From: Leucobacter tenebrionis
Lineage (GTDB): Bacteria > Actinomycetota > Actinomycetes > Actinomycetales > Microbacteriaceae
NCBI RefSeq assembly: GCF_019884725.1
Contig: NZ_CP082322.1
Location: 620,001 to 684,000 of the forward strand
Length of the DNA: 64,000 nt
Direction of reading: 5' to 3'
Shown: piece by piece, positions 17,015 through 24,772 of the stretch
Layout of the letters: each line of letters starts with the position of its first letter
Numbering within the stretch: the first letter of the stretch is position 1
Position numbers and translations under genes: made by a program
The notes under the pieces: model-generated
What the model was told of the DNA's origin: nothing
Database searches by the model: none
The model's input: the letters and a program-made list of their open reading frames with translations, nothing else

Positions 17015-18072
17015 TCCAGCCCCTTCCTTGCATCGCTCATGCCGGTCAGACGGGTGAACCGCTCCTCCAGGCTGAGACCGTCGCGCACCGCGTCGACGGT
17101 GCCCTGCGCGATGACGCTGCCGTCGACGATGATCGAGACGTGGTCGCAGACCCGCTGGATCAGGTCGAGACTGTGGCTCGACATGACCACACTGCCGCCG
17201 CCGCCCACGAACTTCTCGAGGATCTCGGTGACGTTCGAGGCCGAGACCGGGTCGATCGCCTCGAAGGGCTCGTCGAGCACCAGGACCTCGGGGGCGTGGA
17301 TCATGGAGCAGGCCAGCGCGATCTTCTTCTGCATGCCGGCCGAGTAGTCGGAGACGAGGCGGCCGAGCGCCGACTCGAGGCCGAACGCCTCGGCGAGCTC
17401 CGCCGAGCGCTGCGCCACCGTCCCCTCTTCGACGCCGTGCAGCACGCCGCAGTAGTAGAGCAGCTGCGCACCGGTGAGGCGGTCGAACAGACGCAGGCGG
17501 TCGGGCAGGGTGCCGATGAGGCGCTTCGCCGCGGGCCCGTCGCTCCAGACGTCGACGTCGCGCACGCTCACGCGACCCGAGGTCGGGCGCAGCAGGCCGC
17601 TGATCATCGAGAGCGTGGTGGTCTTGCCCGCACCGTTGGGGCCGACCACACCGGTGAAGGATCCCTCGTGCACCTCGATCGAGACCTCGTTCGCGGCGAC
17701 GAGCGAGCCGTAGGTCTTGGTCAGCATCTCGGTGCGCAGCACGATCGGCTTCTGCTCGGCCAGCCGGCCGCGCTCCCTCGCTCGCACCACCGAGGGCACC
17801 GGCACTTGAATGCGACCGGTGCGCGGCGAAGCCGCGGAGGCGGGCTCGGCCGCACTCCGGCTCTCAGCAGACTCACTTGCGGCACCGCTCCCGGCGCCGC
17901 CTGAAGTGCGGCTCGGGCGCACGCGCGGCGACCCGGCCGGCGAGGCCGGAGCGCTGCCGGATCCGGCGCCCCGCGGGGGCGCCGCCTCTCGGTCGTCGAA
18001 AACCGGTTCGCTCGGCCTCGAGCTCTCTTCCGGCTCGGAAACAGGATCGGTCGAAGGCGATACGGGCGGCAC
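16984..18072 (-). CDS. ABC transporter ATP-binding protein with long disordered N terminus
   Basis: 362 residues. The first ~95 are Pro/Ser/Glu-rich and probably disordered; the ABC domain begins near IVLRTEMLTKTYG. Visible motifs are Walker A GPNGAGKTTT, a signature-like SDYSAGMQKK, Walker B VLVLDEPFEAID and the switch SSHSLD. It is of the ABC-2 exporter class (CcmA-like) and energises the permease encoded immediately downstream. The GTG start is supported by a TAAATT hexamer (18079-18084, minus strand) ending 6 bases upstream. A shorter start near residue 80 cannot be excluded, since the extension is unusual. It diverges from the TagG-like permease, with only 74 bases between start codons. 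Confidence 0.85.
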   Translation of the reverse strand: MPPVSPSTDPVSEPEESSRPSEPVFDDREAAPPRGAGSGSAPASPAGSPRVRPSRTSGGAGSGAASESAESRSAAEPASAASPRTGRIQVPVPSVVRARERGRLAEQKPIVLRTEMLTKTYGSLVAANEVSIEVHEGSFTGVVGPNGAGKTTTLSMISGLLRPTSGRVSVRDVDVWSDGPAAKRLIGTLPDRLRLFDRLTGAQLLYYCGVLHGVEEGTVAQRSAELAEAFGLESALGRLVSDYSAGMQKKIALACSMIHAPEVLVLDEPFEAIDPVSASNVTEILEKFVGGGGSVVMSSHSLDLIQRVCDHVSIIVDGSVIAQGTVDAVRDGLSLEERFTRLTGMSDARKGLEWLHGSSDSE

Positions 18073-18078
18073 GTGTCT

Positions 18079-18084
18079 AATTTA
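18079..18084 (-). promoter_or_regulatory. Probable -10 element (TAAATT) of the ABC ATPase gene
   Basis: TAAATT on the minus strand ends 6 bases before the GTG at 18072, within an unusually AT-rich patch (18076-18092) shared by the two divergent genes. Confidence 0.55.
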
Positions 18085-18134
18085 TCAAATCATCGGGCTC
18101 GGAGAGTGTGCGCTCGCCGGGAGCCGGAAACCGG

Positions 18135-18140
18135 CAGAAT
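18135..18140 (+). promoter_or_regulatory. Probable -10 element of the TagGH-type exporter operon
   Basis: CAGAAT ends 6 bases before the GTG at 18147. The same hexamer and spacing precede the gene at 35232. Confidence 0.45.
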
Positions 18141-18146
18141 GGCAGT

Positions 18147-18935
18147 GTGACTTCTTACCCCCGATCCCGCTCTTCGCGGGCGACGACGTGGCATTCGCTG
18201 TGGATGCTGAGTCGTCGCGACCTGAAGGTGCGGTACTCGACCTCGACGCTCGGCTACCTGTGGTCGATCCTCGATCCCCTGCTGATGAGCCTGATGTACT
18301 GGTTCATCTTCACCCAGGTGTTCCACCGCACGGTGGGCGAGGCGCCCTACATCGTCTTCCTGCTCACCGCGCTCATGCCGTGGGTGTGGGTGCAGGGCGC
18401 GGTGAGCGACTCGAGCAACGCGTTCCTGCGCGACCTCAAGCTCGTGCGATCGGTGGCGCTGCCCAGATGGATCTGGGTGGGGCGAATCATCTGCACCAAG
18501 GGGGTCGAGTTCCTGCTGAGCATCCCGGTCCTCGTGCTCTTCGCTATCTTCAGCGGCGCCCACGTGGGGTGGGGCGTGGTGCTGTTCCCGCTCGCGGTCG
18601 TGCTGCTCGCGGCCTTCACGCTCGGGATCGGCCTGATCCTCGCTCCCCTCGTCGTGTTCTTCCGCGACCTCGAGCGCGCGATCAAGCTGCTGCTCCGAAT
18701 GGGCTTCTACGCCTCGCCGGTCATCTACGGCGCAGCCGACCTTCCCGAGTTCGCGCAGCCGCTCGCCTGGCTCAATCCGCTCTCGGGCATCTTCGCGCTG
18801 TTCCGCGCGGGCTTCTTCCCCGATCAGCTCGACTGGCCGCTCGTCGCCACCTCCGCGGGCCTCACCGCGGTCATCCTCGCCGCGGGCATCATCCTCTTCA
18901 ACCGTTCCATCGGCGGCGTCCTGAAGGAGCTATGA
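18147..18935 (+). CDS. Cell-wall polysaccharide/teichoic acid ABC exporter, permease subunit
   Basis: 262-residue ABC-2 membrane protein of the TagG/Wzm/RfbA-permease type. The typical N-terminal WMLSRRDLKVRYSTSTLGYLW segment precedes six hydrophobic helices, and NPLSGIFALFRAGFF near residue 210 is characteristic of this family. It exports a lipid-linked glycopolymer across the membrane together with the ATPase encoded 2 bases downstream. The GTG start follows a CAGAAT hexamer by 6 bases and there is no Shine-Dalgarno. Its neighbours, a GT2 and two TagB/F-type transferases, support a secondary cell-wall polymer as substrate; the exact polymer is not shown. Confidence 0.88.
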   Translation: MTSYPRSRSSRATTWHSLWMLSRRDLKVRYSTSTLGYLWSILDPLLMSLMYWFIFTQVFHRTVGEAPYIVFLLTALMPWVWVQGAVSDSSNAFLRDLKLVRSVALPRWIWVGRIICTKGVEFLLSIPVLVLFAIFSGAHVGWGVVLFPLAVVLLAAFTLGIGLILAPLVVFFRDLERAIKLLLRMGFYASPVIYGAADLPEFAQPLAWLNPLSGIFALFRAGFFPDQLDWPLVATSAGLTAVILAAGIILFNRSIGGVLKEL

Positions 18936-18936
18936 C

Positions 18937-19674
18937 GTGAGCGACGCAATCATCTCCGTGCAGGGACTCGGCATCCGGTTCCGCCGCAACCGCGGCTCAC
19001 GCCGCAGCTTCAAGGATCTCTTCGCCGGTCGCCGACGCCGTGGCCGCCCGGGCGAGTTCTGGGCGCTGCGCGAGGTCTCCTTCGACGTTCGACCGGGTGA
19101 GGCGATCGGCGTCGTCGGCCGCAACGGGCAGGGCAAGTCGACACTGCTCAAACTCGTCGCGGGAGTGCTGCTGCCCGATGAGGGGTCGGTGACCGTGCAC
19201 GGCGGGGTCGCCCCCCTGATCGAGATCACGGGCGGCTTCGTCGGCGACCTCACCGTGCGCGACAACGTCAACCTCGCCGCGGGCCTGCACGGTCTCAGCC
19301 GTCGCGAGATCGCCGACCGATTCGACGACATCATCGAGTTCGCCGGTGCCGAGGAGGTGATCGACACTCCCTTCAAGCACCTCTCCAGCGGCATGAAGGT
19401 GCGCGTCGCCTTCTCGGTCGTCTCGCAGCTCGACGAGCCCGTGCTGCTCGTCGACGAGGTGCTCGCCGTGGGCGACAAGGCGTTCCGGGCAAAGTGCTAC
19501 CGCCGCATCGAAGAGCTGCTGGCCCAGGGTAAGACCCTGTTCCTCGTCTCTCACCGCGAGGGCGACCTGCGCAGGTTCTGCACCCGGGGGCTGTATCTCA
19601 ACAAGGGCCGGCTCGCGCTCGACGGACCGATCGAGGACGTGCTGGATCGCTACAACACGGACCATCCCGCGTGA
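18937..19674 (+). CDS. Cell-wall polysaccharide/teichoic acid ABC exporter, ATP-binding subunit
   Basis: 245-residue TagH/Wzt-type ATPase: Walker A VGRNGQGKST near residue 63, the family-typical GVLLPDEGSVTVHGGVAPLIEI loop, signature HLSSGMKVRVAFS, Walker B PVLLVDEVLAVGD and H-loop LVSHR. It lacks the C-terminal carbohydrate-binding domain of Wzt proteins that recognise a modified chain end, like the short TagH-type ATPases. An AAGGAG Shine-Dalgarno inside the permease gene lies 7 bases before the GTG start, so the two subunits are co-translated from one message. Confidence 0.9.
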   Translation: MSDAIISVQGLGIRFRRNRGSRRSFKDLFAGRRRRGRPGEFWALREVSFDVRPGEAIGVVGRNGQGKSTLLKLVAGVLLPDEGSVTVHGGVAPLIEITGGFVGDLTVRDNVNLAAGLHGLSRREIADRFDDIIEFAGAEEVIDTPFKHLSSGMKVRVAFSVVSQLDEPVLLVDEVLAVGDKAFRAKCYRRIEELLAQGKTLFLVSHREGDLRRFCTRGLYLNKGRLALDGPIEDVLDRYNTDHPA

Positions 19675-19700
19675 TCCGCGCCCTCCCCCGTCGTGGGGCG

Positions 19701-19742
19701 CGCGGCGGGGCGCGCGGCGGGGTGGCCGCCGGCTGCGGCGGC
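19701..19742. repeat. GC-rich repeats and small hairpin between convergent genes
   Basis: Short GGGGCGCGCGGC-type repeats are followed by GCCGCC (19725-19730) and GGCGGC (19737-19742), which can pair. They lie between the convergent ATPase gene and the transferase gene at 19772. They could serve as a terminator, but no T-run follows. Confidence 0.35.
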
Positions 19743-19771
19743 GCGATGCCGCGGCCCGGCACGCAGCGCGC

Positions 19772-20992
19772 CTAGCGCGACCGCCACTCCTCGGCCTTCG
19801 CGAGCAGCCCCTCGATGGCTTCGTGGAAGCGGCGGGTGGGCGCCCCCGGCGAGGTGTCCCCGAAGTAGTGCTGGGACCAGGTTCCGAGCCGTTCACGCGC
19901 GGCCTCGTCGCCGATCACGCGATCCAGCACCGACACGATATCGCCGGCCTGATCCGCGTCGAGCCACTCGCAGACGCTGAGGTACCCGCCCTCGTCCACC
20001 TCAGCCTCGGGAGCAACCGGGCGTGTCACCATGAGCGGCTTGCCCGTGGCGAGACGGTCGTAGACCATCGCCGAGATGTCGCAGATCGCGACATCGGGCA
20101 GGCTCAGCTGCCAGCCGAGCGTCGGCGAGGTGTCGTAGACGTGCTGCGCCGCCGGATCCTGCCGATTCGCCTCCTCCAGCATCTCGATGACGCGGGCGTT
20201 CGCGGCGCCGAACTCGGCGTCGACCACCCCGCTGCGGGGGTGCGGGCGGTACACGACCCGGTGACGGCCTGTGGCGATCAGCTCGCGCACCAGCCTCTCG
20301 CCGTGGGTCGCCACGGAGCCGTAGCACGCGGCGGGTCGGTCGCCCTCCCACGTGGGGGCGTAGAGCACCACCGTGCGGTCGTCCGGCACGAACGGCGGGG
20401 TGCCGGTGAGATGGTCGGCCTGCGGGCGGCCGATCGGGATCGTGCGCCGGTCCACATCGTAGTCCCAGAGCGCCTTCGACAGTCGCGAGCGTGCGGCGTC
20501 GCCCGCGACCAGCGCGCAGTCGTACGTCTTGTACTGGTTGCTGGTCATGTACATCTTGTCGCTCTCGCCGTGATTGATGAACACGTGCCAGCGCTGCCCG
20601 TAGCGCATCATCTGGAAGTTGCGGGTGTTCTGATTCACGTACAGGACCACCTCGAGCGGCTGCTCCTCGATGACGCGCTCGATGTCCGTGACCTTCTGCA
20701 CGAAGGCCACGTCGAGACCGCTCTCCTGCATGAGCTGCCGCGCGCCGGCCGCGTTGCGCGCGAGCACCAGCACCGGCCACCGCTTCGACAGCTCCTTCAG
20801 CGGCGCGTACCACTGGCGCATCTGATAGATGTTGACGTCGCTGTCGGCGAAGTAGACGCCCACGCGGAAGTGCTGCTCGGGCAGCGGGCCGCGCTCCTGG
20901 AGCCGGGCCCTGAGATCGAAGTAGGCGCGCCGGCCCTTCAGCACACGTTTCGCCAGCCGCACCGCGCGCTTCGCGTCTTTCGCCAGTTGCAT
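19772..20992 (-). CDS. CDP-glycerol glycerophosphotransferase-family protein (TagB/TagF-like)
   Basis: A 406-residue GT-B-like transferase of the CDP-glycerol:poly(glycerophosphate) family, which transfers glycerol- or ribitol-phosphate onto a lipid-linked glycopolymer at the cytoplasmic membrane face. Family marks are FINHGESDKMYMTSNQ, VLYAPTWEGDRP, YRPHPRSG and ICDISAMVYDRLATGKP; the first replaces the usual WHG-type loop. A basic N-terminal stretch (KRAVRLAKRVLKGRR) may bind the membrane. The ATG at 20992 is chosen over one 16 codons upstream because TATTCT (20999-21004, minus strand) ends 6 bases before it. It acts with the neighbouring GT2, exporter and two-domain transferase. Confidence 0.85.
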   Translation of the reverse strand: MQLAKDAKRAVRLAKRVLKGRRAYFDLRARLQERGPLPEQHFRVGVYFADSDVNIYQMRQWYAPLKELSKRWPVLVLARNAAGARQLMQESGLDVAFVQKVTDIERVIEEQPLEVVLYVNQNTRNFQMMRYGQRWHVFINHGESDKMYMTSNQYKTYDCALVAGDAARSRLSKALWDYDVDRRTIPIGRPQADHLTGTPPFVPDDRTVVLYAPTWEGDRPAACYGSVATHGERLVRELIATGRHRVVYRPHPRSGVVDAEFGAANARVIEMLEEANRQDPAAQHVYDTSPTLGWQLSLPDVAICDISAMVYDRLATGKPLMVTRPVAPEAEVDEGGYLSVCEWLDADQAGDIVSVLDRVIGDEAARERLGTWSQHYFGDTSPGAPTRRFHEAIEGLLAKAEEWRSR

Positions 20993-20998
20993 CCCCTC

Positions 20999-21004
20999 AG
21001 AATA
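20999..21004 (-). promoter_or_regulatory. Probable -10 element of the TagB/F-like gene
   Basis: TATTCT on the minus strand, 6 bases before the ATG at 20992; the spacer is GAGGGG, too close to the ATG to act as a ribosome-binding site. Confidence 0.5.
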
Positions 21005-21170
21005 TCGCTCCTCCTCTGAGTCCCACCCAGATCCCGCCACCCGCCCCCTCTCCGTGATCGAAATGACGCCTGTGACCCCCGATGGCCCCGGTGAGGGGCG
21101 CCCCGAGTCATCTCGATCGCGTGAGAAGCGGTGTCAGCCGACCTCGACGCTCCTGTGGGAAGATCGACGG

Positions 21171-22211
21171 GTGACTCTCCCGCCCCTTCCAGAGCTGCCC
21201 GCTGTGAGCTACATCATGCCGGTGCTCAATGAGGAGGCGTATCTGGAGACCGCCGTGCACACGATCCTCGCCCAGGACTACGCGGGCGAGAAGGAGATCG
21301 TGCTCGCCCTCGGCCCCTCACGGGACCGCACCGATGAGATCGCCGCCTCGCTCGCGGAGCACGATCCGCGGGTTCGCCTCGTCGAGAACCCAGCGACCCA
21401 CATCCCGACGGCTCTCAACCTGGCGATCGAGGCGAGCCGCTTCCCCGTGGTGGTGCGCGTGGACGCGCACTCGGAGCTCACACCCGACTACACCCGGCGC
21501 GGCATCGCGGCGCTGCGCCGCGAGAACGCGGTCAACGTGGGCGGCGTGATGCGCGCCGCCGGTCGTGGCCCGGTGCAGTCGGCGATCGCACGAGGATACA
21601 ACAGTCCGTTCGGCCTCGGGGGCGGCGCCTATCACGGCGACGGGCAACCCGGACCGGCCGAATCGGCCTACCTCGGCATCTTCCGGCGCGAGGCGCTCGA
21701 GGCCGTGGGAGGCTACGACCCCACGATCCTGCGCGGCGAGGACTGGGAGCTCAACCTGCGCATCCGCCGCGCGGGCTACCTCGTCTGGTTCGAGCCCGCC
21801 CTCGGCGTCACCTACTGGCCCCGCGCCTCCCTCGGCGATCTGGCGCGCCAGTTCTTCGCGACCGGCGCCTGGCGCGCCGTGCTCGTGCGGCGCTACGGCC
21901 GCGCGAACCCCTGGCGGTTCTTCGCCCCCGGACTCCTGGTGCTCGGGATCGCGGCGAGCCTGGCAGGGCTCGTGCTGCTCGTCTGCGGCGTCCTCCCCTG
22001 GGATTCCGGGTGGTCGCTGCTGCCGGCGCCCGCGCTGCTGTATCTGCTCGGGATCGCCTACGCCACCGCACGGATCCCCGATCAGCGAGGACTGCGGGAT
22101 CGCCTCCTCACGGCGGCGACGCTCGTGACCATGCACCTGAGCTGGGGATCCGGCTTCCTCCGCGGCATCGTGCTCGGGGGCGGCCGCGTGGTGGACCGCT
22201 CGCGCGTGTGA
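21171..22211 (+). CDS. Family 2 glycosyltransferase, ExoA-like, with C-terminal membrane helices
   Basis: A 346-residue GT-A enzyme. The catalytic domain (~8-235) begins SYIMPVLNEEAYLETAV, has VVVRVDAHSEL in the DxD-like position seen in ExoA-type enzymes, and the acceptor-site GGYDPTILRGEDWELNLRIR. Two to three hydrophobic segments at ~255-330 anchor it in the membrane. Enzymes like this add one sugar to a lipid-linked oligosaccharide. The GTG at 21171 is chosen because GAAGAT ends 6 bases before it; the frame stays open for 39 codons upstream but that stretch is low quality and overlaps the neighbouring promoter. It likely contributes to the same cell-wall polymer as its neighbours. Confidence 0.87.
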   Translation: MTLPPLPELPAVSYIMPVLNEEAYLETAVHTILAQDYAGEKEIVLALGPSRDRTDEIAASLAEHDPRVRLVENPATHIPTALNLAIEASRFPVVVRVDAHSELTPDYTRRGIAALRRENAVNVGGVMRAAGRGPVQSAIARGYNSPFGLGGGAYHGDGQPGPAESAYLGIFRREALEAVGGYDPTILRGEDWELNLRIRRAGYLVWFEPALGVTYWPRASLGDLARQFFATGAWRAVLVRRYGRANPWRFFAPGLLVLGIAASLAGLVLLVCGVLPWDSGWSLLPAPALLYLLGIAYATARIPDQRGLRDRLLTAATLVTMHLSWGSGFLRGIVLGGGRVVDRSRV

Positions 22212-22284
22212 GGGGCCGCGCGCCGATCCCGGTTCCCGCGAGCGCCTCGCGCTGATCCCCGCCTCCCCGAGGCCCTGGGCTCCG

Positions 22285-24693
22285 CTACTCCCCGAGCGCG
22301 CCCCGCTCGACCAGAGCGTCGACCACCCGTTCCGAGGCGCGTCCGTCGTCGTGAGGGTTGAAGCGCCGCCGCCAGGCATCGGCGGCGGGAGCCGCGTCCC
22401 GCACCCACGCCGCATCGAGTCCGTGCGAGGCGAGCTCGCGAGCGCACTCGACCACCTCTTCGCGCCGCGAGAGCAGCGGTCCCGGCGCTTCCCGCTCGAA
22501 ATCGAACGTGAACCCGCGCTCGCGATCGCGGTAGGCCGCGAGGTCGGGAACGAAGAAGACCGTGGGCAGGTGCGTGACGGAGGCGTCGAACATGATCGAG
22601 GAGTAGTCGGTGACGAGCAGGTCGGCCGCGAGAATCACATCGTTCACGTCCGGGTGCTGCGACGCATCGATCACGCGGGCGGCCGCCTCGTCCAAGGCTC
22701 CGAAACCGCCGTAGCTGCCGAACGCGTGAGTGCGGGTGTGACCGCGAGCGACGATCGTCCACTCCGGGCCGAGTTCCGCGGCGAGCGCCCGGACATCGAG
22801 GTCGTCGACGAGCGTGAGCCCGCCGTCGCGCCAGGTCGGGGCGTAGACGAGCACCGACGATCCGGGGTCGATCCCGAGCGCCGCTCGCGCCGTGCCGACT
22901 ACGACCGGGTTGCGCTCCGCCCCCACCATCGCGCGGGCGAGCCTGTCGTCGCGCGGGTAGCCCGTCTCGAGGATCTCGCCCCGGAAGGCGTAGCTCGATC
23001 GGAACTGCTCGGTGGAGTGGGGGTTCTGCGAGAGCATGAGGCTCCACCGCCTGCTCTCGCGATGGACGGCGATGCGGGTGCGCAGCCCGACGTGCGGGCG
23101 GCCGAGCGCGAGGTGCTTGAGCATGGTGCCGTGCCAGGTCTGCAGCACGGTCTGCCCGCGACCGCGACGGAAACCGCCTCGCCCGCCGACTCCCCCGTGC
23201 AACCAGTCGTTGACGACCAGCAGGCGCGCGGTTCGACGCGCCGCGAACCACTCGCGTCCGCCGACGAGCAGCGGCACGGCGCCGTCGGGCACCCGCTGCC
23301 GCTCGCTGGTGATGCTCCAGTAGCGGGTGACGGCCGGGAACCGCCTCGCGATCTCGCGGTCGATCGCCAGCGGATTGCAGCTCACCTGCCTGCCGTAGAA
23401 GCTCTCGAAGAACGCCGACCCAGCCGTGACCAGCTGACTCGGCGGAAGGCTCAGACGGTGGATCTCGGCGAGCACCCGCTGAGCCGCTCCCCCCTCGGGG
23501 TGGGCGTGGAATCGGGCGGCGAGCGCTCTCGCGTCGGCCTGGGCCGCGCGCAATGCATGGACGCTGCCGTGCAACTCCGTCAGGCGGCGGGAGACGTCGC
23601 CCCAGTCATGCTCCACGCGCCCCGCGCTCGTCACGGAGAGCGGTTCGTAGAGGCCGCGGGTGGCGGTGTAGCGCTCGAGGTCGGGTGCGAACCACACGAT
23701 CGGACGCCCGAGCAAGGAGAAATCGACGGCGAGCGAGGAGTAATCGGTGATGACGGTGTCGACGCCGCCGAGCAGCGGAGTGATGTCGCGCACGCGATCC
23801 GCGCCGAGCAGGTGCACCCGGTCCCCGAGCAGCGCTTCGTAGGCCCCGACGCCGAGCGGATGCGATCGGATCAGCAGATGCGCTGCGGTCTCGCGCAGGG
23901 TGCGTCGGATCGTCTCGATCTCGGTCGCGGTCGGGACCCCGGGATCGGCATCCCCGTCACGCCAGGTCGGGGCATAGAGCACGATCGCCTCGGACTCGGA
24001 GATCGACGCTCCGGAGTCGCCGAGCGCCTCGATCAGCCTGTCCCGCGCTCGGGCGGCCGCTTCGGGGTCGCGCGCCTGCTGCGCGAGCTCGTCGTCCCTG
24101 GGATCGCCGAGCACGCGCACCTTGCCCGGATCGACGCGAAACGCCGAGCGCAGGCGCTCCGCCGCGGTGATCGAGCCCGCTACGAACAGGTCGACCTCGC
24201 GCGAACCGGCGAGATACATGCGTCGCAGCAGCGCCCGCACGGGCGCGGGGCCCCGCACGGCGGTGGTGACGGGAGAGTCCAGGTGCAGCCGCTTGAGGGG
24301 CGCACCGTGCCACAGCTGCACGACGGTGCCGCCGTAGATCCCGAACCGGTTGGCGTCCCCCAGACCGTGGGTGACCACGATCCGGCCGGCTCTCAGCGTC
24401 GCCCAGTACCCCGAGCGGCCCCGCCTGAGCACGGGCTCGAACCCCTCCGCCCGCGCGATCGCGGCTTCGGAGTCATCGGCCACCAGCCAGGTGATGCGGG
24501 CCTCGGGGTCGGCCGCGCGCAGGGCACGGGCGAGGGCCAACGCGCCCTCTCCGACGCCGATACCGCTCCCGAACGCCCAGCGCTGCTCGTCCCGTGGAAC
24601 GAACCACGAGACGAGCAGCGACAGCAGGTACTTGGGAAGCGCGAGCAGCTTGGCGAGATTGCCGCTCGCGAAGCTGAATCCGGCGTTACTCAT
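22285..24693 (-). CDS. Two-domain CDP-glycerol glycerophosphotransferase-type protein (TagF-like tandem)
   Basis: An 802-residue protein holding two copies of the poly(glycerophosphate) transferase domain. The first (about 30-430) has LWHGAPLKRLHLDSP, LYAPTWRDGD and ITDYSSLAVDFSLLGRP; the second (about 430-795) has TWHGTMLKHLALGRP, VYAPTWRDGGL, ARGHTRTHAFG and VTDYSSIMFDASVTHLP. Both keep the catalytic-loop His of WHG and the TDYSS nucleotide-phosphate motif, so both may be active. It could prime and polymerise, or alternate two phospho-polyol units. A hydrophobic N-terminal LLSLLVSWF segment may bind the membrane. TAAGCT (24701-24706) ends 7 bases before the ATG. It is convergent with the GT2 gene. 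Confidence 0.85.
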   Translation of the reverse strand: MSNAGFSFASGNLAKLLALPKYLLSLLVSWFVPRDEQRWAFGSGIGVGEGALALARALRAADPEARITWLVADDSEAAIARAEGFEPVLRRGRSGYWATLRAGRIVVTHGLGDANRFGIYGGTVVQLWHGAPLKRLHLDSPVTTAVRGPAPVRALLRRMYLAGSREVDLFVAGSITAAERLRSAFRVDPGKVRVLGDPRDDELAQQARDPEAAARARDRLIEALGDSGASISESEAIVLYAPTWRDGDADPGVPTATEIETIRRTLRETAAHLLIRSHPLGVGAYEALLGDRVHLLGADRVRDITPLLGGVDTVITDYSSLAVDFSLLGRPIVWFAPDLERYTATRGLYEPLSVTSAGRVEHDWGDVSRRLTELHGSVHALRAAQADARALAARFHAHPEGGAAQRVLAEIHRLSLPPSQLVTAGSAFFESFYGRQVSCNPLAIDREIARRFPAVTRYWSITSERQRVPDGAVPLLVGGREWFAARRTARLLVVNDWLHGGVGGRGGFRRGRGQTVLQTWHGTMLKHLALGRPHVGLRTRIAVHRESRRWSLMLSQNPHSTEQFRSSYAFRGEILETGYPRDDRLARAMVGAERNPVVVGTARAALGIDPGSSVLVYAPTWRDGGLTLVDDLDVRALAAELGPEWTIVARGHTRTHAFGSYGGFGALDEAAARVIDASQHPDVNDVILAADLLVTDYSSIMFDASVTHLPTVFFVPDLAAYRDRERGFTFDFEREAPGPLLSRREEVVECARELASHGLDAAWVRDAAPAADAWRRRFNPHDDGRASERVVDALVERGALGE

Positions 24694-24700
24694 CGGAGTC

Positions 24701-24706
24701 AGCTTA
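24701..24706 (-). promoter_or_regulatory. Probable -10 element of the two-domain transferase gene
   Basis: TAAGCT on the minus strand, 7 bases before the ATG at 24693; the same hexamer with 6-base spacing precedes the gene at 51807. Confidence 0.45.
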
Positions 24707-24772
24707 CCGCCGAGAGCGGGGTGCGCGGAGAGGGGCGGCTATCGCGGTCCGCATGCCCTACTCCGCGCGCCC

